Counted from the first letter of the stretch, positions 20,401 to 32,045 are shown. The stretch is 57,742 bases of DNA from Symbiodinium natans (GCA_905221605.1 CAJNDS010000861.1:1-57742), one strand, 5' to 3'. Notes: generated by a model from the sequence alone, not told the origin. Program-made: numbers and translations.

Positions 20401-23400
20401 AACAATCCGTTCCCCCAGCCCAAAACTCGAAGTGCTGATCTGCAGCACTGCAGCATGCTCGTTAGCAGCAGCTTTGTTCTGTTAAACTTCCAAGGACTAG
20501 GATGGGGAAAGGGAAGCCTCGTAGCATCGATCGTTCGATTTGCGACAACCTCGGCTCAAGTTCTCAACATTGTACGTACTGTAGCTTGTTTAGAGACCAG
20601 GTGTTGCAGAGGCCTGTTGGGACACCACTGTGGCCCCTGCAACACTCAAGGCCAAGAAAGGGCTCGACGTTTCCTGCGATGTCAGTGCGCATGAATGGCA
20701 GCCAGCTGACCATCGAGCAGTTGAAACGGCGTTTCAGCCGACTCCAGCAGCTTCAAAGACGTCTGCGCTTACCGGCAGCAGCCCATTTTGAGGCTCCGGG
20801 AAGGCAGTATCACTTGCCGCTACGGGTCAAGCATGCTCAAGCATGCAGGCACATGCCGCAGCGCACCCTGGACTATTTGGCTGGCTTCTTCGACGGAGAT
20901 GGCTGCGTCAGCCCGAGTGCTGATAGTACACGCATCAGGCTCGCGATTACTCAAACCGAGTCCAGCAGTACAGTGCTGTTGCTCTTCCGGAACTTACTTG
21001 GCGGCTCGGTCATGAGAGGTGATCATACCAAAGGCTTGATTAGGCCAACCCTGCAGTGGGAAGTGAGTGGCGAAGCTGCGCGGCATGCGGCAGCTCTTCT
21101 ATGCAGCAGATCTTCCTGCAAAGACCGTCAGCTCAGCATTGCAAGCTCATGGCCTCAAACGCTTCATCTACGCGCCGAAGCCGTTGCCAAGTTGAAAGTC
21201 TTGAAGCGAAAGGCACCCCCGACAGCTACATGTCCCACTTGGCACTACCTGGCTGGGTTTTTTGATGCGGAGGGATGCATCCACTTGCAGCAACCCTCTT
21301 ACATCAGATTGAAAATTACTCAGAAGTTTCCACAAGTTCTGCGCGCCATCCAGAAGTTTCTGGCAGAGCATGGTTTGAAGTGCTCAATTAGCAATGACCG
21401 GACTTGTGCCTCGCTGGTCATTTCTGAAACTGAGTTGAGTAAGCTCGTGCTGGCCAGACTAGTGGTGTCAGGTTTGCGTCTTAAGCGCGAGGCAGCGCGA
21501 TTGGCACTGCGGATGACCTCCGACAATTTCCTCGAGATCCGAAGTGACCTCCAAAAAATGGTAGGAAATCAAGGTCGCTACCAACGCTTGACTTGCTCGG
21601 GACTGGAAAGAGCAAAGGAGATCAATCGGCTGCGGGCTCGTTTACGGTGGGCTGGACCGGCTGGACCACAAAATTCTGCACTGGAGTCGCAACTGCGGTT
21701 GCTGTGTGAGGACCACAAGTTGCAAAGAGCGCAGGAACGGCTGCTTCTGATTCGATCTGACATACGACACCTCCTTTCTCAAGGAGCTAACTCTGTTTAG
21801 TCGACGAGGGATGCCTCCACGGCATGAAGTGACAAGTGGCAAGCGCATCTGCAGCCTGTAGGCGGACGTCACTCACTGGGGCGTCAAAAGTCTGCGTACT
21901 TTAATCGCTGTTTCAGCTTGTTCGCTCTGGGTTGCACACAAACACATGTTGACAGAAGCACGTCTTAGGAATGTTATTTCAGAAGCTGCCAGCTCGGCGT
22001 TTCATGCATTCAGAAGGAGATGCACGTCAGATCTGCCGCAAGCCTTGCCACGTAGATTGTTGGAGTACCGGTCGCCTCGACTGGTCCATTGAGTGTGGGA
22101 CTTGTCGAAGCATTCTGCAGACTCAGTTGACGGCTCCCGTTTCGCTTTGTTCTCGCCACACCACCTGTCAGTTTGAAAGCCACACAAAGCAAAAGACATG
22201 CGACCCACACGGATGCATCTCAGCATGTTGGTTTATAGAAAACACACCAGCGTGTGCAAGCAGGTTTCCATCATGAAGCAGGAGCTGGTACCTGCTCTGA
22301 TGGACATTGATGCGCGGATCGCCGTCAAGGACACGTGGACAAATCTAGCGAGACTCACCTGTGGCCTTGTGTAAAGAATATAGAATAGCTAGTTACAGCT
22401 TGTTTATACTAGCTACGCTCTGTCAGCATCAACTCGGAACTCAGCCGCGAGAGAGCCGTGGTTGGGCACAAGCAGTGGAGGACGGTCACGTGGAGAAGAA
22501 GCCGCATGGCCATGGCGATGTGCACGCGCTGCACCTTGGCTTACTCTGGTTTCGGTGTGGTCTTGTGCGAGAGCCACTTTCAGATATCGAGCTCTTGACT
22601 CCGGAGCCTGTATTGTCTGGAGTGACCTGCTTGTGTTAACCACTGTCGTTGAAACACGCTGTCATTGAAAACATGTCTTTCGAGGCTTCACCAGCACGGC
22701 TTGCCCGACAAGTGGGCCAAAGAAGGCACACTGCCGAGACTACCCACTGACACAATGAGCATTTACGGTCACTCATTCGGGGGCTTGAACCTCAAGGGTA
22801 GTATCTAACTGAAGCTCTGGTGTCATGCCATTGGCTCTCTTACCGAAAAGACCTGTGCTCCCAGACCTACCTCCAGGCCAGATCGCCTTGGATGTACAGA
22901 GTGGGCTTCAAGCTGCTTGCGAGGAGGGGGGTTTGATTCCGTAGGAGGCCCCCAGGAGTCTGGACATTCTAGTTCAGCTAGGAACGTCTTTCAGAATTCC
23001 AGAGGGCAAAAAGGGCCAACCTATACGGAACCATCGATTGCATGGAATTCTTCAGGCAGAGAGTGGCTTTTGCTGTTCCAAGACACGAACCCGCTGCCCT
23101 TCCGCAGCCTCTGCGCGATCTTGGGCGTGTCCGCCCCTCGCCAGGAAACTATCCTTTGTGTAAGGTTTATGCAATAGGGTTTAGGGTTTAGGGTTTGGTC
23201 ACCAAGTCCCAGTTGCAAAAAGGGTTTAGGCTTTAGGGTTTAGAGTTTAGGGTTTAGTGATGTGCCCGCTCATTATATTCCCCTCCCCTGCCTCAATCAG
23301 TACTTGTACCAACTAAATCTTGTTCCCGCCCCTCCACGCCTTGGCTCAAGCAAAAAAACTCTTTGCTTGCCTATACCCTATACCCTATACCCTATACCCT

Positions 23401-26400
23401 ATACCCTGAACGCTAAACCCTAGACCCGGGACCCTCCTAAACCCTAAACCCCTCAGGCCAGCCGCGGCTTCGCGATGAACTCCGTCGCCGTGCCGCGCCT
23501 GCCTGCCGAAGCGGTGGGCGGGATCTGCCAGCTGAGCCGCGGCATTGGGGTTCGGCGGGGAGGTTTAGGGTTTAGGGTTTAGGGTTTAGGGTTTAGGGTT
23601 TAGGGTTTAGGGTTTAGGGTTTAGGGTTTAGGGTTTAGGAAGCAAAAAAAGGTGTAGGGCCTTGGATTTGGGGTTTAGCGGGGTTTCGGGGTTTGGGAGC
23701 AGTCGAAAGTAAGTTGATCCAACTGAAGCCCTAAGGGCCCAAGACCCCATGATGCTTCAGGCTTTGCATCTGTTTTGGGCCCAAGGACATTCATATTTGG
23801 GGTCTTGGGCCCTTAGGGAAGGGGTTTGGGTACCGGTGGTATTTGCGACAGGCTTGGCAGAGAAGTAGAGCCTCAGAAAAACCCTGCCAGAGGAAGGGCC
23901 CATCTGGCGAGGGCTTGACCATCAACGTCGAGTACAACCAGCTGGATCCACTTTTGAAGGACCTGCGGAAACTTGGAGGGCCCGAGGTTCGAATGCACAC
24001 AACCCACAGATCCAACTACTTAACCAAAGAAGGCCAGAGCGGGCCCTACACAAGGGTGTACTTGTTTCCGTGGCCTTACGCACCCTTACTCACTCAAACC
24101 GAAGCCCTCTCAACCCCCACACACAGCCTGTTCAAGCCCCGGTTACGACAAGAAAGGACACACCAGCCGGCGGTGACGTAGCAGATGCCAGCGGCTTCTC
24201 GCCCTACCCCGGCAACATCAACGTCCTGGCGCCTGTTTGGCAAAAAGTCTGGGAAGTTTGGGTAAGTTTTAGGATTGGCATGCGAGTCGTCAGTTTGTGC
24301 ATGGACGATGACAATTATTCACCAATAAACACCGGGCATGCATGCACCGAGGGGCCTACCGATTTTTGTAAACCATTTGAAAGCAAAAAGCAAGAACCGG
24401 TGAACCTCGCCGACTCGAGGTCTTTCACGTGGGTACCATGGCCCAGCGGCTCGCCACGACTGGCGGCATCGTGCCCGCTGCCCAACAGCACATGAACCGA
24501 AGTGGGTTAGGGATGATGGTCGGGCATTTGCTTCTCTACAAGTCCTGCAAATGCCATATCCCTACGTCTAAACCCTACAGAATAGACTGAGCGGCCTTGC
24601 GCATTCTTTAGCACCAGGGTCGCTGGAAGCTTGTCGACTTTTGGTGAACCCAGAATCCGAACCCTGTGCACTTGTCACGGCAACCCTTTATGAACTCTGT
24701 CGAGGGAGTTCCCTGTGCCCAGGGACCGATGCTGAAAATGTACCCCTACGCGTGTCTGGAGACTACTCCAATCCCTGCGAAGAACGTTTAGGGTTCAGGG
24801 TGTAGGGTTCAGGGTTCAGGGTTCAGGGTTCAGGGTTCAGGGTTCAGGGTTTAGGGTTTAGGGTTTAGGGTTAGGGTTTCAAGAGCTCCTCACAAGCAAG
24901 GAGTTCGTGAACCCCAAGTGGGCGGACGCAGAGAAGAGCAAGTTCAAGTCGCCCACGCGGCTCGAGCGCCGCGGCAGCAGAGCAGGGTTCTGGATCGTTC
25001 CGAAACGGGTTTTGTAAAGTTCCGAGGCTCAGGGCTTGGTGGGGTGTGTGGCTCTAACTACAGGGCACTCAGATTATCTGATTGTGTTGCGTGGGGCTGT
25101 TTCTTTTCGGGTTTGGAGGCTCCGGTTTCTCTAGAGGACTGCAGGGAGTAGGAATTAGAGTGCGGTATTGATTCAGCATGCCAAAAGGCGGGCCAAGGAA
25201 CTGCGCCCTATAGACAATCTCGCCAACCGACGAGGTGCATGATGCAGGACTTCCCCCGTCTCTGCACGAAAGCCGCTTGGCCGGGTGACAGTCTAAACCC
25301 TTAACCCTTAACCCTCGACCCACCCTAAACTCTAAACCCTAAACCGTGCTTGCCATGTCCGCTTGTGTCTTCCATGCGCGCTTCCAGCGTTGGGCTCTGT
25401 ATTGCACGTGCTGTTTCCTGAAATTACATCGCTTAGCGGGGCTCATGTTTGAAGTTTAGTTCTATTAATCAGCCAGGCAGCCCAACAATTCTCGACAATC
25501 GCCAGTCATTTTTTGACCGCATGGCACCTGAAAACTGTTTCAAGGCCCTTTAAGCCAGCCGTGGCTCTACTAAGCCCCTAGTCAGCACTACCATGTAGCA
25601 CTTTTCAGTAACTCAATAGGAGCCCTTCAGAGAACCCTAACTGAACTAACAAAAGTCCGCACCTCTGCAAAGGGGACGATCCCAGTTTAAACCTCCTAAG
25701 CCCTACTTAGAAGCTCTTAGTAAGTCTACTTAGTATTCCCTATAGAAGCCCTCTTATACTCCCATAACCCACATTACTAACCCTACTTACTAAGTCAAAA
25801 GGGCTTGCAAGTAGACATTGGTTCCTCTTCTGGCTTGTCAGAGCTGAGCGTTACAACCCTAAACCCTAAACATCCCTAACTATGCACCCTATTAACCCTA
25901 TGACTACTATTAACCCTATAAAACCTTGAGAAACCCTATAAATCCTAAACCCTATAAACTCTAAACCCTATGAACCCTAAACTGTAGACCCGAAACCCTT
26001 AACCTCCGAAGACAAAGCCCCCTTCCCATGTCGGCCACTAAGGATGACAAGGCTGCTTGTCTTAAGCCAAGCCTTCAGTCGGGGGGTCTTCTGTGCTCCA
26101 GGTAGGGGTTTCTGGGTTTCTAAGTTTAGGGTTTAGGGTTTAGGGTTTAGGGTTTAGGGTTTAGGGTTTAGGGTTAGGGGTTTCCGACTCAAAGTCTAAT
26201 GTCAGGCGGGGGGGGGGGGGGAGATTGTACCGACTTGAGGGTGCGCACGTGGCGAATACGAACGCTTCTACGGACCTGTGTGAAATTTATGGCCGAAGCC
26301 TACGGTTGCCGTATTGATACAATATCACCCCAGCTTCCAGCTGCCCCGCGAACCTTCAAGTAAAGCCCAACCCGGGGCAGCAGGTGGGGACTCTTGTGTC

Positions 26401-29276
26401 AAGTAAAAAAACTTCCGAAATCCAGAGCGAAACCCCCAAACAGCGTAAGAAACTCTCGGCTTCAGGTTGGCTTCACCCAGCTGGAGAGGCTGCGACTCCG
26501 AAGCAAGCATCTTTCAGATCTCACGGAACTGGGGAGCATGCCCTGCGACTCTGCGTACTGTACCAGGTTCTATTCAGAATGTTATGTTACACATGCATAT
26601 AGATGTATATACATATACCTATATATATGTATATACATATATACATACATATGTCTAGAGCCGCAGGTTCAGAAGTGCGCTTTGAAGCTCAAGCGCGAGT
26701 CAAGTTCGTTGTCGGCTTCAGGAGTCGTAGTTATCTTGTTGCTTATGAAGTTGCAGCATCTGGGTTTGCCTGCGCTACGCAGAGTGTCACCGAGACCACC
26801 TCCCATGATGGCCTGCTTAAGACCCAAAAGAACTTTGCTTTCTACGGGGAGCGCAGACATGAAGCATTGAGTTTTGAGGATGAGCTTCACCTGCGTCAAG
26901 AACAACTTGGCAGACGCCATGAAGAAGAACCCTCCCGCCTCTTGGCTGTGCACGACTCCTCTGAGCTAGAGGATTTCGACGTTCCTGAGCCCGAAAGCTA
27001 CAGTACACCATGCAATGCAGGGCCGTGCGGGAGTTTTGCACATACTTCGGGAGAGAGTGGAAAGCATCTCACCCAATGCATTGGGATCCAAGAGCAGAAG
27101 CCAGGCCTCTTTTCTTGTCCGCCATGGGCTGAGGACTGCGCTCTGTCGGCCGAGGCAGCAGCATGGCCTCTATTCGGCTTAGGGAAGTTTAGGGTTTACA
27201 GTTCAGGGCTCATTAGGGTTTACGGGAGAAAGATTTCGGGTTAAGGCCTGAGGTTTGGGCTGTGAAACTCCAGCGCTGATAAGCAAATCCTGGGAACACC
27301 AGGAGGATGTCCCCATGCCTCAAGCCTAATAACCCTCGACCCTCAACACTAAACCATAGGTAGGCACTTAGGATATTTGTAATTTTCCCTTGCTGGGTTT
27401 ATGTATAAGAGGATCATACTGAGGGTTTTTGTTCAGAGGATTTTTATAGGGCCAGCCTAGTAAGCCTGCAAAGGGCCGCGGGCCACTGAGGACATTTACG
27501 CCTGCAACGCCCGACTGCTAGAGCTGGCGGGCCAGGGCAAGGTGGCCTAGCCTGATGAGCACTCATTGGGTTTAGGGTTTAGGGTTTAGGGTTTAGGGTT
27601 TAGGGTTTAGGGTTTAGGGTTTTATTAGGGTTTATGATATCTTGTTTCATGAAGGGGCTTTGGGGCTTTTGAGTCTAGAGTTTGTGTTTACGGTTTAGGG
27701 CCGTGTTTTCTTCTTGTTGGTACTTGTGTTTTGGAGGTGTAGTGTGGGGTTTTGAGAGGTTCAGGGGGTTTCGGGGCTTTTAAGCCAGGATCAGAACAAA
27801 CGGGGTCCAAAGGGGCCTGAAGGTGGCGCTCGGGCAATGCCTCTACATACAGACTCAGAAGCAAATCAACGCCCTCTCTGCTATAAGCCAGGTTCCTATC
27901 TTTCACGAGCGTCATCTACCCTGCACTGTAGTGCCCAAGGTCGGGCCCCTACCGCATAAGAAGTAAAGCAGGTGCAGATAGAAGCTCCGCCGCTGAGCTG
28001 CAAGTCGGAATCCGTCGTCCTTTATGTTTTTTTCACCAACACTGAGATTGCCGGACGGCTCAACGCAGTTCGAGTGAGTACTCTTTTTCATCATCGCTTG
28101 CCCTTTGTGGCAATTGCTGCGCTAAAGGGGACTTGCCGCAGAGACGTAAGCAGGAAACTAATCCTGAAACTTATCAGGCCAGACGTCAACTTCTTGGGCA
28201 TCACGGCCCAGGCACGGATGCAAGGGCGCTTCAGGGCCTATTTATGGTGCTCAGAGTTTTGTGTTGCTTTACTCTTGCTCGCCGTCTCAAGACCCCACGC
28301 TTGCTGGCCCCTTCCAACCCCTACTCGTTGCAACCCTAAACCCTAAACCCTAAACCGAAGGAGGCGTTGTCGCCTGAGAGAAGAGGGAGGTTCAAGGGGC
28401 GAAGACTCGTGCCCCTAAGGTTGTACCCCTCAAGGTTGCCCTGAATACCCTCCGAATCATGGCCCTTTAGGGATGCATAAAAAGGGTCCGTTTGACCCCT
28501 AGACAGGTGGGGGCCCGCATTGTGCTGCTGCCAAACTTTGCGATCTCTCTGGAGCAGATGAAGGCCGGCTTACCACCTTCCTAAAACCTAAACCATCCAA
28601 ACCTTACAGCTTAGCACTTTCAGGTTTTGCGGGAGGACCCGCTTTTATGGGGGGGTTCGGACACGCATCCGCAGTAGTTCGCCCACCAAGCACAGGCTTG
28701 CTCCTTGAGATGTTGGGGCTTAGGGTTTAGGGTTTAGGGTTTAGGGTTTAGGGTTGAGGGTTTAGGGTTTAGGGTTTAGGGTTTTTGTTCGTCATCCAGG
28801 AGATGAGTGCAGCTTTTGTTTTTCCTTGCCTGAGTCCTGGAGGTCCGGGCCAGGGGTTCTTTGTGAGCAATAGCGTTCCCTTAATAGCCCTTAATAAGGA
28901 ACCCAATAAGGTACCACCTAATTTCGGAGACCCCCAAATCTTCCGAAGGAGAAGATCAAGGGCAAGATCACCATCTCCAACAAGTCTGAGCTCGTGGTGG
29001 AGAGCGATGCGTCCCGGCACCCTTTTTTCAGCTCTCAAGGCTTCCCTAAACCTCTTTTTCTTCTAATTTCGCGTCCCGGACAACATGAAGAATATGTAGA
29101 AATGGGTGCAATCTGAGAAAATCACCTAACCCACAGTCATTTCCATACACACACGCGCACACCACGCCAGCAGCTAGACTTCTAACCGAGTGAAGCTTGG
29201 GGTTTAGGAGCAACTCTTGGACTTACTCAGGTGGCTCTGAACGACTTGGAGCTGGATGGCGCACTGACGGTTCAGA
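17436..29276 (+). CDS. UDP-sugar pyrophosphorylase, about 28 exons
   Basis: The enzyme converts a sugar-1-phosphate and UTP to a UDP-sugar and PPi. Exons: 17436-17486, 17645-17678, 17978-18035, 18542-18594, 18936-18982, 19201-19264, 19412-19460, 19548-19590, 19660-19723, 20154-20221, 22264-22329, 22481-22538, 22877-22930, 23056-23144, 23457-23549, 23912-23975, 24167-24228, 24420-24476, 24901-24965, 25235-25271, 26466-26488, 26879-26949, 27474-27541, 27973-28017, 28507-28563, 28949-29008, 29231-29276. Family motifs appear in order: LVAGGLGERLG (UTP loop), YPGIKIG, KPHGHGDVHAL, LFQDTN, NVEYNQLDPLL, FSPYPGNIN, EFVNPKW, RLECMMQDF, VKNN, LELDGAL. Phases fit with mostly GC/GA donors. The extreme N-terminus and last exons are not fixed; 31097-31133 (LVAIPEAELKSQ) may belong. 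Weakest joins: 25271-26466 and 27541-28507. Confidence 0.9.
18066..18130 (+). repeat. TTTAGGG arm of a pyrophosphorylase intron
   Basis: TTTAGGG units with one TTTCGGC variant in intron 18036-18541. The same intron ends in a C-rich arm at 18470-18533, giving complementary ends. Confidence 0.9.
18470..18533 (-). repeat. CCCTAAA arm of the same intron
   Basis: CCCTAAA and CCCCAAA units end about eight bases before the inferred acceptor at 18540-18541. Confidence 0.9.
18665..18786 (+). mobile_element. Foldback element family B, copy 2
   Basis: Lies in pyrophosphorylase intron 18595-18935. Ends TCCTAGGTAGGATTCGGGGG and AAGGGTCCCCCTTATCCTAT are inverted relatives. Internal CTTCTGGCTCTCTTAA is shared with the copies at 7935 and 41009. 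Confidence 0.8.
20502..21800 (+). CDS. LAGLIDADG homing endonuclease-like protein inside a spliceosomal intron
   Basis: A 432-residue single-exon ORF with two LAGLIDADG helices: LDYLAGFFDGDGC at about residues 123-135 and WHYLAGFFDAEGCI at about 247-260. Both keep the acidic residue used for metal binding (D in GDG, E in AEG), so a single-chain, two-domain endonuclease is expected. Each helix is followed by the usual strand region (RIRLAIT, YIRLKIT). A Lys/Arg/Leu-rich tail covers about 345-425. The first 60 residues look non-conserved, and Met60 or Met64 could be the real start. It lies, on the sense strand, in the GC-AG intron 20222-22263 of the pyrophosphorylase gene, in a frame different from the host exon. 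Known members recognise long DNA targets and spread introns or inteins. A host in a nuclear spliceosomal intron is unusual. Confidence 0.92.
   Translation: MGKGKPRSIDRSICDNLGSSSQHCTYCSLFRDQVLQRPVGTPLWPLQHSRPRKGSTFPAMSVRMNGSQLTIEQLKRRFSRLQQLQRRLRLPAAAHFEAPGRQYHLPLRVKHAQACRHMPQRTLDYLAGFFDGDGCVSPSADSTRIRLAITQTESSSTVLLLFRNLLGGSVMRGDHTKGLIRPTLQWEVSGEAARHAAALLCSRSSCKDRQLSIASSWPQTLHLRAEAVAKLKVLKRKAPPTATCPTWHYLAGFFDAEGCIHLQQPSYIRLKITQKFPQVLRAIQKFLAEHGLKCSISNDRTCASLVISETELSKLVLARLVVSGLRLKREAARLALRMTSDNFLEIRSDLQKMVGNQGRYQRLTCSGLERAKEINRLRARLRWAGPAGPQNSALESQLRLLCEDHKLQRAQERLLLIRSDIRHLLSQGANSV
21801..22263. other. Intron remainder downstream of the endonuclease ORF
   Basis: No telomeric array. Overlapping short ORFs on both strands, none recognised. 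The intron ends GCAAGCAG|GTTTCC. Confidence 0.5.
23562..23640 (+). repeat. (TTTAGGG)n array 13 bases after a donor
   Basis: About eleven perfect units in the pyrophosphorylase intron 23550-23911. Farther in, GGGCCCAAGACCCC and GGGGTCTTGGGCCC form another hairpin (23735-23815). Confidence 0.93.
24788..24877 (+). repeat. TTCAGGG/TTTAGGG array close to an acceptor
   Basis: Variant units GGGTTCA then GGGTTTA end about 24 bases before the exon at 24901. This is one of the exceptions to the usual polarity. Confidence 0.88.
26042..26101 (+). CDS. Possible extra exon in the pyrophosphorylase gene
   Basis: CACTAAG|G opens a segment reading DDKAACLKPSLQSGGLLCS that ends CTCCAG|GTAGGGG. It lies between a C-rich array (25855-25990) and a TTTAGGG array (26125-26175), where the polarity pattern predicts an exon. 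Its phase does not fit the neighbouring exon and the family offers no match. Confidence 0.25.
26595..26655. repeat. TATACATA-type microsatellite
   Basis: Repeats of ATATACATATA in the intron before the 26879 exon. The Tyr/Ile-rich ORFs here are artefacts. Confidence 0.85.
27565..27620 (+). repeat. (TTTAGGG)8 array after a GT donor
   Basis: Begins about 24 bases after donor AAG|GTGGCC at 27542. Confidence 0.92.
28717..28785 (+). repeat. (TTTAGGG)n array in a late pyrophosphorylase intron
   Basis: Near-perfect units with one GAGGG variant in intron 28564-28948. Confidence 0.92.
28870..28938. mobile_element. Foldback element family C, partial copy beside an acceptor
   Basis: Contains AATAAGGTACCACCTAATTT and CGGAGACCCCCA, as at 40861-40896, and ends ten bases before the exon at 28949. 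Confidence 0.55.
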
Positions 29277-29294
29277 GCCCAGCAAGACTGGCTG

Positions 29295-29388
29295 GTTCTT
29301 AAAGGGAATGAGGGAAAGAGATGCCCCATACAAGCCCTTAAAGGGTATATATGTTAGGGTCCTAATTCCCTCATTCCCTACTAAGAAC
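29295..29388. mobile_element. Foldback element family D, copy 1
   Basis: GTTCTTAAAGGGAATGAGGGA at the left and TCCCTCATTCCCT..AAGAAC at the right are inverted. Internal AAGGGTA and GGTCCTAATTCC match the copy at 42944-43049. Confidence 0.7.
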
Positions 29389-29838
29389 TCCAAGATATTG
29401 CCCCTGTTGGGGGTGCCCTCAAAACGCATTTGGGCCCGTATTGCGTCAAAACCTCCAAAGAGGATCCGCGCTGGCCGCATGTCGAGGTTTTCCGTTTGGC
29501 ATGCTGGGGTTGAATCCCTAAACCCTAAACACTGGACTAGCACCCTGACCTCTTCCTGACACCCTGACCCTAAACCCTGAACCTGAACCCTGAACCCTAA
29601 ACCCTAAACCCTAAACCTGAATCGACCAAACAAACCCAAACCCAAAGCCTCCGAACCACTTCCGGAGGAGTCGAGGAACCTATGGTTCCCGAACATCGTG
29701 CCCTTAACGGAGCCTTTAAAAGGTGGCAGGGTAAAACTTCAGTGACAGAGTAGAACCCCCCCTACCCCCCTTCTTGAGCCCCCCCGAACGCCTAAAGCCT
29801 AAACCCTAGACCCTAGACCCTAGACCCTACACCCTACA

Positions 29839-29924
29839 CCCTAAACCCTAAACCCTAAACCCTAAACCCTAAACCCTAAACCCTAAACCCTAAACCCTAA
29901 ACCCTAAACCCTAAACCCTAAACC
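29839..29924 (-). repeat. (CCCTAAA)n array
   Basis: About twelve perfect units upstream of the coding-like trace 29958-30030; a G-rich array follows at 30035-30150. Confidence 0.93.
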
Positions 29925-30146
29925 ATGCCCAGACCCAGAAACTGCTGACAGCCCGGCCTACTGGAAGGTTCGCTCCACCGGAGAGCTTGCCAGCAAGGTT
30001 GTGAAGACGCGGTGCCGCAGGAAGTGCCAACAGGGTTTTGAGGGTTTAGGGCTAGGGTTTAGGGTTTTAGGGTTTTAGGGTTTAGGGTTTAGGGTTTAGG
30101 GTTTAGGGTTTAGGGTTTAGGGTTTAGGGTTTAGGGCTAGGGTTTA

Positions 30147-30330
30147 GGGTTTGTAGGCTTTTGGGAAATAAGGTTTATGGGGATTTTGGTGTTTACAGGG
30201 TTCCAATCCCCATGTAGAGGTAAAATACGAACTAGGGTTTAGGGTTGCAGGCTTTTGGGAAAGATAAGGTTTGTAGGGATTTTCGAGGTTTACAGGGTTC
30301 TAATTCCCATGTAGAGGTAAAATACGAACT
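30147..30330. repeat. Tandem duplication, about 95 bp unit
   Basis: Two copies containing AGGCTTTTGGGAAA and ATGTAGAGGTAAAATACGAA, diverged at several positions. Confidence 0.85.
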
Positions 30331-31705
30331 ACCCAAACCGGGCGGCATGCAGACCTGGTGCGAAAGGGGTTGCGGGTGTAGGGCGCCAGAGGGCATTGGG
30401 AATTTAGGGGTTTAAAGGCTCATTCGTAGCTCTCGGCTTTTGGCTTGAAAAGTCACAGCTCTGAAGCCTTGTTCGAGAATCTGTTTCCCCAACCTTGCAC
30501 ACACCAAACCCTCGCTCATGGGTCCCCCTACTACCCCCTCTAGTCTAGGGATAATTTCGCCTAATTAAGGTTTTTCCTGGGGTGGGGGGGGGGGGGGGGG
30601 GAACCTAGAAAAGGAGGGGGGTAGTATTGAGGGGGGGTAGTCGGGAAGCCCATGACTAGCCCTTTAACGAAACCCTACAACCGTGCAACCATGCAACCCT
30701 CCAGTGTTTTGCGCTCCCTGGTAGTCCTACAATTTACCCTCTTACCTTATGGCGGGTGCACCATTCCCCATTTTATTCCGTGTTACCCTCTTGTCCTATT
30801 GCCCTTGTGCCTCAGTACCCTCAACCCTGAAACCAGAGCCTTGATGTACTCTGTTGCATCTCAGGAATGCCGGCACGTCGCCCCTTGGATGTTCGCCTTC
30901 TTGCGTGTGTAGGTTTGGGGCTTGTGGGGTTTAGCAGAATGAGGCTGCTGATTCACTGATTTGGGGTTGACTTCAAGCCCGGAGATGTTGGGTTGAAGGT
31001 ACCGGCTTAGGACGGGGCCCCATCCCCAAACCCTAGCATTACCTGCCGAAACCCTGACACCACCCACCCGCGCCCCCTTAACTCAAGTCCGCTCAGGCTT
31101 GTCGCCATCCCAGAGGCGGAGCTCAAGTCTCAGGAGCCTTTTTTGCCTCGAATTTTACACTCCTTCGGTCCAAGGGGTTATAGGGTTCGGGGCTTCGGTT
31201 TGACCCAACGTCGCCTTAGTACTGCCAATAAGGTTCCCTGAAAAGGCCCTATGGGCTTTCAGTGTCTAGATTCGATAGAGTTGAGAGAATCTGAGAACCC
31301 TTACTTAAGACCCAAAACCTAAGACCCGAAGCCCTAAACCCTTAAAGCCTTAAAGGCAGAGCATCAAGCACGGCAGGTGGCAAAATACCTTAAAGCCTTT
31401 AACCCAAACAAGAGAATCTTCTCAATCCTGACACCTTAAGTGCCAAGAGAGATTCAAACATCGGAGGCCCTTGCAGCCGTTACACTAGTACATGGGGCGT
31501 TGCTCTAAATTATGGGTTTCGGGTTTAGGGTTGGGGTGAAGGCGGGAATCTGAAATTTCCAGACGTTAACAATGGCAATTCCAGCAGGGCCCACAGTAAG
31601 ATTAAGTCCAAAAGCATCAACCCTGAACCGCAGTCAGCTGGGCAGTTGGCAAGCAACGCCTAAACCCCCCTTGAACGTTTCGGATTTTAGGGTTTAGGTT
31701 AAGTT

Positions 31706-31710
<5 letters not shown>

Positions 31711-31747
<37 letters not shown>
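31711..31747. repeat. (AG)n microsatellite
   Basis: About 18 uninterrupted GA units. Confidence 0.95.
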
Positions 31748-31751
<4 letters not shown>

Positions 31752-31923
31752 CCCTAAACCCTAACAGCAGGAGCCATCGCTCCAGATCCGCGGCTATCGA
31801 CGAGCCGTGGGAGAGGTGCAAGAAGCCTAGGTGGCGACCTGCCGCACACTCCTCCTCCAACCCTTTTGCTTCAGAAAGCCCAAAGAGCCCCTCAAGCCGT
31901 AAGGGCATATCTGGGCTTAGGGA

Positions 31924-32045
31924 GGGTTTAGGGTTTAGGGTTTAGGGTTTAGGGTTTAGGGTTTAGGGTTTAGGGTTTAGGGTTTAGGGTTTAGGGTTTA
32001 GGGTTTAGGGTTTAGGGTTTAGGGTTTAGGGTTTAGGGTTTAGGG
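31924..32045 (+). repeat. Long perfect (TTTAGGG)n array
   Basis: About seventeen consecutive perfect units with unique DNA on both sides. Confidence 0.96.

Noticed and set aside
23341-23350. Relict spliced leader (TTGGCTCAAG)
   Set aside because: Only ten bases match, upstream bases differ, and it lies inside a pyrophosphorylase intron with no start codon context.
26603-27244. 213-residue ORF as a gene
   Set aside because: It starts in a microsatellite and reads the pyrophosphorylase exon 26879-26949 in the wrong frame.
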